Below the pieces are notes generated by a model. That model was not told where the DNA came from. It was given only the letters and a program-made list of their open reading frames with translations, and did no database searches. A DNA stretch of 64,000 nt, from NCBI GenBank assembly GCA_001600415.1, contig BCJX01000009.1, forward strand, positions 662,358 through 726,357, written 5' to 3'. Each line of letters opens with the position of its first letter. Position 1 is the stretch's first letter. A program made the translations under genes and the position numbers. The stretch is from Pascua guehoae (taxonomy: Eukaryota > Basidiomycota > Tremellomycetes > Trichosporonales > Trichosporonaceae). Of this stretch, positions 1 to 10,622 are shown in pieces.

Positions 1-16
1 ACAACTAACCCCCCAG

Positions 17-619
17 TGCTTTGACTCGCACGACGACGCAAAGTTTCAGGACACGGACCTGTCCCAGACATGGCGCCTGTGGCTCTTCCAGGTCTGCACG
101 CAGTGGGGATACTTTATGCCCGCGCCCCCCGAGGGCCGCCCGTCCATCGTGTCGCGCCGCGTCACGCTCGACTACTCGGCAAAGATTTGCAAGCAGGCCT
201 ACCCGCCCGGCAAGCACTTTAGCGTCCCCGACTGGCCCGACGTCGACGAGGTCAACCGCCGCGGCGACTATGAGATTGAGGCAGACCGCCTCGCGTTCAT
301 CGACGGCGACCGCGATCCATGGCGCCCCATGGTATGTACCCGCCACTGACTCACCGACTGACACACAGACGCCCCAGAGTGAGGTTGCGCCCAAGCGCAA
401 ATCGTCGGTCAACAAGCCCGTGCATCTCATTTACGACGCCATTCATCACTACGACGAGGTGAGTTTGTCGATTCGCCACACTGCTAACGCCAGAACGGGC
501 TCAGGAACCACTCGGCGGAACCTGCGCGGATCCGCGACGTGCACGAGTTTGAAGTCTTGTTTGTCCAAGAATGGCTCGCACAGTGGAAGGAGAAGAAGGC
601 AGCAGAGGTGCACCCGTAG
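17..619 (+). CDS. Peptidase S28 family serine carboxypeptidase, C-terminal part
   Basis: This is the 3' part of a secreted or vacuolar prolyl-type serine peptidase of family S28, which cleaves after proline near chain ends (family knowledge). The window opens inside an intron: bases 1-16 hold a CTAAC branch site followed by CAG. Exons are 17-331, 369-458 and 494-619, and all phases close. Visible motifs are CTQWGYF, typical of S28; the acidic-residue motif FIDGDRDPW, which carries the catalytic Asp; and AIHHYDENGL, which carries the catalytic His. The protein ends KKAAEVHP. The nucleophile serine and the signal peptide lie upstream of the window. It is convergent with the kinase-like gene at 1104-3852. 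I am confident of the family but not of the substrate. Confidence 0.86.
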
Positions 620-1103
620 CGGAAGTTTCTTATGCAAGCTTGGTAATGCAGCCCTGATGTTGCTGGCGTCTACATGCTGATTGTCTCGATCTGTTTAACC
701 TGGCACAGCTCGTTCAGCTCGTTTTGTAGCCAGCCCTGGGCCTCTGCTAACCCGGGACCTCTGCTAACCCGTAAGGGCGTCCCACTCGTTTGAGCTTTGT
801 TGGGAACGGGCTCCCCGAAGGGGTGCCCGTTGGAGGGTTTTAGTGGTTGGTGGGGAGCACAGGAAGCTGCAGACATATGATGACATATATACACACCCAT
901 TGTATGGGCAGCAGGGAGCGAGGATTGGATATACAGTAGGGGATTTGAGAATGGGGGGATGCACTTGGTACCGTGAGGTTTATCTGCAGAAGGGTATGCG
1001 GGGTATCTTGACTCGAAGCAGAACGGGACTAGAGTTAGTTGAAACAGTGGGGTGTGGCGCGTACTGGTTCTTTATTTATTTATTTTTGTGGTCGTGTGTG
1101 GCG
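620..1103. other. Convergent intergenic region with one hairpin
   Basis: These 484 bases separate the 3' ends of two convergent genes. I see no coding exon with usable splice sites. The only structure is the inverted repeat at 805-831. A T-rich run near 1070-1085 may belong to the 3' UTR of either gene. Confidence 0.5.
805..831. repeat. 12-bp inverted repeat (hairpin)
   Basis: Read directly: AACGGGC-T-CCCC, loop GAA, GGGG-T-GCCCGTT. It folds into a 7+4 bp stem with one T-T mismatch. Its sequence differs from the CCTCGGAC palindrome family found elsewhere in the window, but its size and its place between 3' ends are similar. A transcript-end or exonuclease-stalling role is only a guess. Confidence 0.6.
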
Positions 1104-3852
1104 TTACTCTTTGGCGTCGGGAACGACTGGCGGGGCAGCAGCGTCTACAGCGCCGGTCTTGGGGAGGAGCTGCTCAGGGAGAGTACCATGGTGACCCTGC
1201 TTAAACGGCGAGTAGTCGCCCTCGGTCTTGCCACCTCCCATGCCGTCAACCTTGGGCTGTTCGACGAGGGTGGGGTCAACCTTGATCTTGTCGGAGTCCT
1301 TCGATGAGGTGTCCGAGTTGGTGGGAGATCCGGCCGGAGTTGTAGCCTGAGATAAAGTAGGCGTCCTCGGCTGAATCGACGACGATGACGTGCTCGAGGA
1401 GGTCGGGGAACCAGTCTTGGTTGGCGTCGACAGAGTCTTGGTTGGTGTCGACGGGGTCTTGATTGGGGTCGACAGGGCCCCGAGTCGTGTCGATGGGGCC
1501 GGCGCGGATAGGGCAGTCGTGGGAGGCAGCGACTGGGTGGTCTGCGCGGATGGGGTTTTCGCGGGCGTCGACCGGGTGGGAGTCGATGAGATGCTTGTGG
1601 GAGGCACTGTCGTGGTTGGCGCCGAAGGGGGGTTAGAGTTGCCGGACAGAGGCTTGGTGGGATTTGAAGGGATGGTCGACGCGACCTTGAGGTGGTCAGA
1701 CATGGAAGTCTCAAGTGCTGTGCCGCCAGGCGTCGATGGGCCAGCAGGGTTTGTCTTGGAGTCATTGGCCTTGGACGGCTCAACTGGCGGGGGGTTGGGT
1801 GCTGACGCGTCGGGCTGAGTGGTGCCCTGTCCGGTTAGCAGAGATCCTGTCAGAGCCTGCTTGGCCGCTCACCTCCTTGGGACCTTGCTTTGTCCCAGCC
1901 GCCGGTTCGTCACCGGCTTCCATCTTCTGTTTGTCCCTCTTCTCTGCCTCCTTCGCTTCTCGTTTGGCCTTCATGTTTGCTTCTCGTTTGGCCTTCATGG
2001 CCTCCTGCTTGGCCCGATTTTCTTTGACTCGCTCTTGAATTTTCTTCCACTTGTCGGAAATCTCTTGAATCTTCTTCAGTCCTGGAAGATGGGCGTACTT
2101 TTCCAACATGGAGGCGTCCCACTCCTCCTCAGTCTCCGGAATAGAACCAGCTGCCTCGCCAAGGAAAGCTTGCCGCACGGACCTCACAAACAGGAGACCG
2201 TCGACATCATACCCAACGGAACGGTGGAGGTAATGGTACTTGCGACCGCCGAGCACCGCACCGGCAAGGTCTGGATGACCGCGGTCAACGAACTCGTCGT
2301 GAAGAAGTAGTTCCTCCGGACTTAAGCCGTTGTCGACGATGTCGCTGAGTGACTCGCGGCTCATCAAGTCTGCCGGTGACGCGAACGCTTCGGCGAAGGG
2401 ACAGAGATAGGCCCTATTCAATTAGCACGTAGTACAACCGATGTTGCCTTACTCCCCCTTCCCAGTCGATGAAGGCAGCAATGCGTCCGTCTTCGTACCG
2501 GAGCACGTTGCCTTTGTCGTCGGCATGCCTGAAGAAGGTTGACGTTTCTTCAGCCATTTCTTCACACTGAGAGACGAGGTCATGCAGCTCGAGGTGCACC
2601 AAATACATGTGCAGCGGGTCGTATGGCCACGTATTGGCTTCGAGGAGACGAATAGTGTGTTCGATTCGGGCAAGCCATGCCTCCTGGTTGGTGCGGAATG
2701 GACCAAGGGGATCACCCGTGTCCATAACGTCGTTCATGGCAACTAGAGACCCAACGTTGGGTTGTGTCGCAACCTCGGACCCCCCCGTAGGGAGGTCCGT
2801 TGCGGAATCTTCCGTCTTCGGGGTGGCTTTGTCGCTGACTGAAGGGGCGATACCTGCTGGCGTTGATGGGGACGCAGAATTGTCGTCGGCCAAAGCTGTG
2901 GGGTTGTCTGGAGCGGAAGCGGGACGGTTAACTTTGGCGAGAACTGGAGGGCCATTGTTGGCGAGACCTGCTTCATTGTCGTTCAAAGGCGTGACCTCGA
3001 CGTTGCCGGTCGGTGGGGTGGAGTCAATGCCTATGGGCTTTGAGGCATGTAAGGAACCAATGCCGGAGAATGGCGCCGATTTGAGCTTGATCATGAATGA
3101 GGCCCAGTCCTTAACCGTGTTCCTTGCGTGAGACTCGGAACGCTTGCCAGCGTTCGGGAAGGCCTCGAAGAGATGGTCGCCGTTGACATGTTCAATGAAG
3201 AGAAACAGAAAAGGAGCTGTAGTGTCAGCCACTTCCCTTGTCCAGCCCTCGCTCGACTAACTATTGTCAAGGTCTGGCTTCCACGCTTTGGGAATGAATT
3301 CGGGCGCGATCTGATGAAGGACTGTCATGGTTTCGTACTCGCTTTCAATGGACCGGCGCATGTTTGCAAGGGGGCCCTCGGGCAGGCGGATACGTGCTAC
3401 CCATTTTTTACCGCGTGGGAATTGGACGGGGAGAATGAGGTTGTATCCCCCCCTCATCCAACCCTTGTTGCCGACAGTGAGTGGTGGATAGCCGATCAAG
3501 CACGACTTGGCAGTCGGGTGCAGAGTCAGAGCGGCCCTTTTGATAATTGGACCCGCAATGGCAACCGTTTTGAATTTCTTATTGTGAGCGAAGTACTTAC
3601 TGTACCCCGTTACTCACCAGTGCCTGCTCCATGAAGTCCCTTGCACGTCGTGCCTCTTTCCACTTGTCCGTTGTTAGCAAGTCGCACATTACCCTGGCAC
3701 GGTGAACATACGGTCATGTGTACCACGCAATCGTGAAAGGGTCTGCCCGAATGAACATGGCACAACGCGCGCAGGCACATCCAGCAGCCACCGTTAAAAA
3801 CAGACGCAGATGTACAGCCCCCTTCAAATTGGCATTGACCGTAGGAGACCAT
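1104..3852 (-). CDS. AN1-like finger / aminoglycoside-phosphotransferase (APH) kinase-like protein, apparent frameshift
   Basis: Six exons: 3712-3852, 3618-3662, 3262-3577, 2453-3216, 1873-2413 and 1104-1826. The N-terminus has a Cys/His cluster, CWMCLRALCHVHSGRPFHDC, matching the second half of an AN1-type finger (C-x2-C-x4-C-x2-H-x5-H-x-C). Next comes an APH-like N-lobe (GGYNLILPVQFPRGKKWVAR, then an ESEYETMTVL helix and a PFLFIEHV-type segment), a low-complexity insert of about 110 residues, and the C-lobe with GNVLRYEDGRIAAFIDWE. The tail has a Lys/Glu coiled coil (KAKREAKEAEKRDKQK) and a Thr/Pro/Ser-rich end. Two oddities: the catalytic loop reads HADDKGN, one residue shorter between H and N than the usual HxDxxxxN, and exon 4 to exon 5 (IDWEG to AYLCPFAEAF) closes in frame only if one G of a five-G run at the donor is removed. 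It could be a pseudogene or a sequencing error. Intron 2 (3578-3617) is the least certain. Substrate unknown. Confidence 0.7.
2770..2800 (+). repeat. CCTCGGAC palindrome copy inside a coding exon
   Basis: A slightly decayed copy of the dispersed palindrome (AACCTCGGAC, C6, GTAG, GGAGGTCCG) lies inside exon 4 of the APH-like gene. Read on the minus strand it encodes TDLPTGGSEVA in the low-complexity insert, so it leaves the frame open. Confidence 0.75.
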
Positions 3853-6348
3853 GGCGAATGGTGTTGTTGAGCAGGCGATGTACGGGAAGGGGGAAGGAGA
3901 GAAAGACGATGGAGGGATGAAGGTACTGTGGATGGAGAATGGTAGATGGCTAAGGGTGACAAAGATGGGTGGGGGTGGCGAGAAGGAAGGAAGGTGGTGT
4001 GGAGAGAAGGAAGGAAGGAAAACGATGCGAGTCGGTTTTTACTTTTCTTTCTTCTTCTCTTTTTTGCCACCGGTGCATGTCACCCATTCTGGGCGTCTGG
4101 GGTTGTGTTCACCATGCACAATGCACATTGCACAATCTCTTGGCATGTTGCTTCCCATACTTCCCACGCCCACCCATGCGTCCAAGACCCCAGGACCGTG
4201 TGGCGCATGTGGTCCGTGCCTCCGTGTTTTGTGCGTGCACTTCACACGTGTACGACAAGTCAAAGTTGCAAAATTGTAAAAGCATTGACATGGACATATA
4301 GCGTGTGGTGTGCTGTGCAGGGTGCGGTGCGGGCCATGTAGCGTGTAAGGGGGGCGTTGGCGGTCTACCACCGGCTCCCGTGCTTTGCCTGCCACTACAG
4401 CACCATACATTACTTGCCTACAGCCACAGAAGACAGGCGCTTAACTTGGTCGGCTCCTGCCACGTTTAGTAAACTAACTGTATGCATTTCTCAACTAATT
4501 TATATACATAACTTCTTCTTTTCCCCCAGGTTGTAGGAGGGAGGGCGGGGTACGAGGGGGGGCGATGGGGAGTGGGGGAGGACTAGGAGTAGCTGTATCA
4601 ATCTTCTAGTGGTGTTAAAGCCCACTTCCCCTCAAACTCGTCTTCGCTCTCGTAGATGATGTTACCGTACCCCTCCTTGGAATATGAAGACTCGTGTCAA
4701 GGCCAGTCACCCGGGACAACGGGCAGCTTTGAATTTACCCAAAAGAGTTGTTTGGGTAGGAGGGTCAGGTGGCTTGACCTGGTGTGTAGCGCCAAGAACG
4801 GGACTGACACAAATCCCGACTCTGCACACAACACATACAACGAACAAAAACAAAATCGGTTAGAAGCCACTTTGGGGGCGGCGTAGACCTTGTTCAAGTG
4901 ATCTGTGAGGTATGTGGTGTATTATTGGCTCCAATCACCAACTCGGAAGAAAGATCACGGTTCTGGCCCAAGTGCACACTCACATGGAAAATGAAAACAG
5001 CGGCCATATTGCAATAACATTGGTGTGGGGTAAGAAACAGGAGATTGAACCGTTTGCCACACCCTTTTGCCACCGAAGAGCAACAAAAGGTTTCCCAGTA
5101 TCCGACAGGGACAATGGATTGCTCACCACTCGCTATGTGCATGGTCAATGCCTTTGGGTGGGTTTTTTTTTTCTTGCACACGGTCTTGACTCGGCCAATA
5201 CACCACACAACATCGTCACCTACCATACTAATGTAGCGGACGGCCGTCCTTGCCATCACACCCAAAATTGCCAATTTTCGTAACACGGCATGGTGAGTTT
5301 GTTGCACGTCCCCACGACGACTGTGCATGGGGGATGAATGAATTTGCCACCGGCCAAGTGCCACACGCAGCGTGCCACATTTGTCTGTGCCTGAAACCAT
5401 GCCATCATTAGCGTGTTTTTGCGACGAGTCGACACCAAACCTCCATGTATCTGCCGAGCACATGCAAGAACGTCCCTCGCCGTGTGCAACGGCGCAGGCA
5501 CAGCGTTGCAGGCTTTTTCATTGGTTTGAAGACACGCAAATATCGCGAATGAGGGGGCCTGGAGGGAAATGGAGCCAGGATATGGTGTGGGCTGGTGCAC
5601 GGCCACGCGCGCAAGGGCCCATTTCCAGGAACCAGAGGGCTACCCAGGAGTTGGAACACCAGCACAAGACATAGAAGTGCAAGTAGAGCAAGGATGGAGT
5701 CCCAAGGTACGCGGATCAGGCAGTTTCCCTTGAAGTGAAAGGCGGCCCATGGGGTATCGACTGCGGTAATGGTCCGAGCCCGAAATGCATGACAACCCGT
5801 CGGCGGTCAGGTTGAAGGTCATATAGATTTGTGTATTGAATACCTTGCCATCTCACTGCTTTGGGAATATGGGAGAGCCAGATGCAGCATTGTGACAAAC
5901 GACTGTCGTTGCTGTACTGCGATTGAATCACCAGTTAAATGTGTTGTAGGGGCTCGAGCCTCGCACGGACACGCGCCATCGGTCGCGCCGTCGCACGCAC
6001 ACTCGAGCCGCCGCGCCCCGTTTACGTATACTGGTACACCCGCACGCGCATTCACTCCATGCATCGGTCTATTGCTCATCGCAACAGAATCTTCTGCATG
6101 CGCATACTTCAGAGTCGGCACTGTCCGGTAGCAATGTCAAATGCCACATGCCACGTTGTGCCACAAGGGTTGAGCGTGTCGATTGCCTGAGTGATCGCCG
6201 CCACCTCTGTCCAAGTCTGTCACCCAAGTCCAAGTCTGTTTTCCTTCCACTTTAACACATTCCTTTCCCCACTTCCACTTTAACACATTCCTTTCCCCAC
6301 TTCCCCCCTCACCCCATCACCCTCGAGTCATCACCATCTCACCACACC
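3853..6348. other. Gene-poor 2.5-kb interval
   Basis: No gene model closes here on either strand. From about 3944 to 4070 the plus strand is rich in GGAAGG/GAAGGA, so the minus-strand kinase-like gene has a pyrimidine-rich region 90-220 bases before its start, as do several genes in this window. At 4606-4690 the minus strand can encode an acidic end (SKEGYGNIIYESEDEFEG then a stop), which might be a gene remnant, but I found no upstream exon. The rest has short open stretches with no recognisable content. Confidence 0.45.
6245..6300 (+). repeat. Perfect 28-bp tandem duplication in a promoter
   Basis: Two identical 28-nt units (6245-6272 and 6273-6300) start TTCCACTTTAACACATTCC. They lie 49 bases before the start codon of the coiled-coil gene at 6349. 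The units are pyrimidine-rich and continue into CCCCCTCACCCC. They could be duplicated transcription-factor sites or a recent slippage event. Confidence 0.85.
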
Positions 6349-7461
6349 ATGAGCAGCAACCACCCCCCCAAAGCCCTCCTGCGCCGCGTGACCGACGACT
6401 TTGAGCAGGCCTTCGGTACATATTTCGCCAGTGATAAAGACCAACACGCGTTCGCCGAGCTCCGTGAAGCATATCGCGACTGGCGGGGGAGGCGCGGCGA
6501 CAAGGGAAACGGCAAACATGCATCGCGCAATGCGGGTTGCAGCCTCTACGGCTTTCTCGCGTATCTCGCTCGCAAGCCGCAGAATATAGGACGCGATCGC
6601 AGTCTCGGGGAGATGGTGGCGGCCTGCAGCGCGCTTTTTGATGATGATGGCGACGCACAGGCAATGTACACGCGTCTGCAGAGTGGGTACGGTGGAATAG
6701 ACGAGAAGTGGACGTGCACTGACGGCTAGACGCGTGGAGGACCAAAGGTGCCAGCGAGCGGAGGCCGAGCAACGCGAACGGTGCGTGTTGGTGGTGGGTG
6801 ATGGCGGGTGCTCGTTCTGATGGGAGCAGCAGAAGAGGCGCAGCCTTCCCTCCCGGCCGTGCTTGCTTTAGGTCGTCCACAAGACCCATCTACTTCATAC
6901 CGCGCTCGAGAGACGATTAACGGTTCAGCTGTGGAACACGCCCCCTCACCTTTGACCACCTTAGCCAGCATCCGATCCCCTCCGGCGGCGTCACCAGCGC
7001 ATCAGCAACACCGTCCCGGTACCGATATCGCGTCCCTCCCCAATCCTCCACAACTCGCGCAGGAGGATCACAAGCAGCAAATCATCGCCGCGCGCAAAGA
7101 GGCAGCCGACCTTGCGCGCCACTTTTGCAAGGTTGAGCGCGACGATGTTGTCCGTGCGCTCCACATCGAGCACCAACAAGAGCTCGCCAGGGTCCGCGAC
7201 GAGGTGGCACGGGCCACGCGGGCTCAGGTTGAACGCGAACTGGAGGCAGCCTACAACGCACGCTGGAGAAAGCTCGAGCGAGAGTACGACAAGGCCGTGG
7301 CCGAGGCCGGGGGCCGCAAGGTCAAACTCGAACACGACATGACGATTAACAAATACGCCGGCCAGCTGGAGGGCACGAAGACGTTTGAGAAGAGCAAGAG
7401 GAAGGTCATGGAACGTGAGAAGGAACCTGGGCGCGAGTACAAGAGGCGCAAGGCCGAGTGA
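6349..7461 (+). CDS. Lineage-specific coiled-coil protein, paralogue 1
   Basis: First of three paralogues in the window. Exon 1 is 6349-6686 and exon 3 is 6830-7461; a small exon 2 (about 6740-6780) is placed by phase and by analogy with the paralogues and is tentative. The N-terminal 110 residues carry the shared domain (LLRRVTDDFEQAFGTYF, then ELREAYRDW, and at the end AMYTRLQSG). The C-terminal 120 residues form a long charged coiled coil (ARVRDEVARATRAQVERELE) and end in a basic EYKRRKAE, which could act as a nuclear signal (inference). There is no enzymatic motif. Its domain is the most diverged: it has TDDFEQAF where the other two have SDDFW-AF. Start chosen because this ATG follows the pyrimidine-rich leader and aligns with the paralogue starts. 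Function unknown. Confidence 0.75.
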
Positions 7462-7705
7462 GGCGTCGGATGCAAGCATGTTGCCGCCACAGGTGGTGCA
7501 GTGTTAATCGCCCAAACTAATGTGTCCGCACCGTTTGCTCGCACCACCTGGAAGAACACAATCGAGCAGGCACGACATACAACATCGGCAAGTCTATGTT
7601 ATTGATTACCCTTCGGGCGCCCCCACCTACCGACCCCAACCTCAAACAAGGGGGCCTCGGGGTTGACGGCGCGACTGACCCGTACTGCACTGCGGGCTCC
7701 TCGGT

Positions 7706-10158
7706 CTAAACCTCGACACCGTCTGGGAGCGCAAACTCACCCGCCTCGACGCCCTGACCGCACCATTGCCACGCATCAAAGCGGTGGTTGAGATCACGGC
7801 GCGAGTGGACGCCAAACGAGCCCTCGAACCCGCCGCCCTCTCTGGGAAACACAAAGAAGACCTCGCGGACGCGCGAGTGGACGAGCGCCATGGAGCACAT
7901 GACACACGGCTCGTGCGTGACAAACAGGCTGGTCGAGGTGAGGAGGTAGTCTGCGCCGTTGCGTGCTGGCTGCATTTCCGAAAAGGGCGGGGCGGTGCGG
8001 AGGCGGGCGATTTCGGCAATGCAGTTGAGGACGGCGTGGCGGAGAGGATGGGCCTCGGCGACGCGCGTGTCGTGGGAGGCGGCACGGAGGCCCGGTGTGG
8101 GGGGGATGGACCCGTCGGTGGGCCAGATTGCCTCGGGCGGGGATGCGCAGTAGACGGCGATTGGGAGCTCGCCCGCAGCCTTGGCGGCACGGGCGTCAGA
8201 GAGCACGCGCTGGATGCCCGCCTCGACCCATGCGAGCTTGGAGGCCGACATGGCGCGGGCGCTGGGGAGGCGAGGGACACCAGGCGAGAATAGCACGGGC
8301 CACATGGCGGCGCGCGCACGGAGCTGCTCCTGCGTCCGGGCCGCACAGCGCGGGACGGCGGCGACGGTCGGCACCAGACCGGTCAGCAGGGGATTGTACG
8401 CTCCCAATGCCGACGTCAGCTCGTCGGCGCCCAGCGAGTCGGTCATGGCGAGCGCAATGTAGTTGTGGTCGCCAGACGGGTCAACCACGCGCCGCACGCG
8501 CTTCAGATGCCGCATCCGCACGTCCACGGGTAAGCCCTCTTTGGTGAATCCGAGCGCGTATCGCGTAAGCTTTGGGTCCTGGACATCGACAATCCAGACG
8601 TCGACTGCTCGTTAGTAGTTGCTGCCCATGACCCAGACTCACTCGTAGCACTGTTGTCATCCTCTGCCTCCTCCTCAATCTCAATGGGTCCCCGTGCGCG
8701 GCGCAGCACGCCCCACCGCTCCTCGGGCAGCTCCTTGTCCGCAGCGGGCTCCCACTCGAGCTCGGTCGTGAGCTTGGCCGGCCCCACCTGCTCGTGCCGT
8801 GACCGCCGCCCGTCCGCGTGGAGCGCGGGCGGCAAGTCGGCGCGCCACGAGTTGCGTCGCCGCCGCGCCGCGAGGCGGGCAGCGACGCTCTGCGGGCCCT
8901 GCTCGGTGTCGTCTGCCGGTGCGTCAGAGGTGCTGGGCGTCGCTGGGGTAGCGGATTGTGGTGCCTGGGCAGGCGTGGACTGCACCGGACTCGAGTCCTT
9001 GCTGGAGCTCGGGAAAGCACCCGTGGCGACGACGGGACGCGGGGCAACCAGAGCCGTGGCCGCTGCAGTAGCGGCACCTGTGGCGAGCGCCTCACCGCTA
9101 CCGGCCTCTGCAGCCTTCTTCTCCATCTTTAACCGGTACTTTTCTCGCCTCTTCTCGCGCGCTGCGTGTGTCGCGCCGCCCTTTTCGCGGCGTGTCTGGC
9201 TCCCGTCGGCGCGCGTATCTGGCTCGGCGGCGGCGTCTGGCGCGGACCTAGAGGCGACTTGGCTAGTTGGCCCACTCGAGGCGTCAACACGCTTGGCCAA
9301 GGCCTGGCGCTTCCGCTCCTCCCTCTCCCGCCGTTTCTCCTCCTGCTCGTCGCCCTCGCCGTCGCTCAGAGACAGCGCTGCAAGAACCTCAGTCCCGTCC
9401 CCGTCGTCGCTGGGTGTGGCCGGCCGCACCGCCGCGCCCGATGGCACAAACCAGAGCTTTGTCTCGTCGGCCGAGTAGCAGATGCACAGCTCGTCGCCTG
9501 TGGGAACAGCGCGCGACGTGCGGAACGTGATTGTGTCGCCCGACGTGTTGCGGATAAAGTTGACGTTGGGCGACGACGAGTGGTTGAACAGTGAGGCTGG
9601 AGTTAGCGTAAGTGCGAAGAGTGAGGTGGGGCAAACCTCGGACCCCCCCTTTGGGAGGGCCCGAGCAAGGGCCGAGCGTGGTGACTATGTAGACGACAGA
9701 AGCAAGCGCGTATGGACGCGACTGCAACGCTCAAAACTCGACTTTACGCCTACCCCACCTCCGTTTCTCCCCAACCCCACTCTCGTCCACCGACCCCACC
9801 CCCACCCTCCCCCGCGTGTCGACTCACCAATACCCAGCCCCAGTGCCATCCCGCCATTACTCCAGCAAAACCCATACTCGCCGAGGATCGTGTCGTCCAT
9901 CCGCCCCTGCTCCCACTGCTCGCGCGTGAGCACGAGCACGGGTGCGTCCTCGAGCAGCTCCCCGGCGCGTAAGTCGTGCGACGCAAACACCCCACGCCCC
10001 CGTCCGGGGATGCTGCGCACATGGAGCGCCTGCGGGTTGATGGTCTCAGACGGCAATGAGGGGGTGGGTGGGCGTTTGGTCTCGGCGGCAATGGTCGACG
10101 TTGAGGCTGCGCCTGGCGCGCTCGGTGCGCTGGCGCTTGCAGAGGGGGGAGCAGACAT
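7706..10158 (-). CDS. TAD3: SET-domain methyltransferase fused to tRNA adenosine deaminase subunit TAD3
   Basis: Three exons: 9828-10158, 8643-9596 and 7706-8604, predicting about 727 residues. Residues 40-170 are a SET domain: SIPGRGRGVFASHDLRAGE, EYGFCWSNGGMALGLGIA running across the first intron into SLFNHSSSPNVNF, then GDELCICYSADE with the usual late tyrosine. A charged linker of about 240 residues (with EEKRREREERKRQ) follows in the same open exon. After a 38-nt intron comes TAD3: IDVWIVDVQDPKLTRY, HLKRVRRV, AHPLRHAVLN, and the zinc-ligand motif PCVMCSMALVHSRVREVFF. HAV in place of HAE is the mark of the non-catalytic TAD3 subunit, which pairs with TAD2 to make inosine at wobble position 34 of tRNAs. 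The SET target is unknown. The fusion rests on one continuous exon; splitting it would need an unrecognised start in the linker. Confidence 0.88.
9633..9666 (+). repeat. CCTCGGAC palindrome copy in an intron
   Basis: The copy reads AAACCTCGGAC, C6, TTT, GGGAGGGCCCGAG, with mutations in the right arm. It lies in intron 1 (9597-9827) of the SET-TAD3 gene, which at 231 nt is far longer than most introns here. Insertion of the element may have contributed to that length. Confidence 0.75.
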
Positions 10159-10622
10159 TGTCCAGGCGGGCGTCGTTGTCGCTGTTGTCTCTGGGGTCGT
10201 CGTGGTGTAGCCTCCGCAGTCGAGTGTTAGTGGCACTGGCGGCGGTATACAGTGTCGGACACAGGAAGCAGAAAGTGCCCAACTAGTGTTGAGTCGGCAA
10301 CTCGTTGGCGGTCGTGGTGTCAACAATAATGGTGGTGACGCACAACTGCAGGATCTGGCAAAGTCGAAAAATCACCACCCACGCCCACGCTCAGGAACGG
10401 CCATGGGTGGAGGCGTTTCGTCAGGCACGGGCATGGCACACGACGATGACGAGTGGCATCTCGAGTGTTCAATTGATGCACGAAACCTGTCTCTTGTCCT
10501 GTGTACCAGCCCACACTGGCATTCGCTTTCCTCGTGAGCTCTGACACAGCGATTATTGTACCTAGTGCGCACAGCCGTACTGGTCTACAAAAACCCGTGT
10601 ATCCGTTGGACACACTTCCGCT
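10159..10622. other. Intergenic region between two minus-strand genes
   Basis: These 464 bases hold the 5' flank of SET-TAD3 and the 3' flank of the coiled-coil gene at 10623-12071. I see no repeats of the palindrome family and no closed gene model. Confidence 0.5.

Noticed and set aside
4606..4690. Minus-strand acidic C-terminus-like peptide ending in a stop
   Set aside because: Too short, and no upstream exon or acceptor could be joined in phase.
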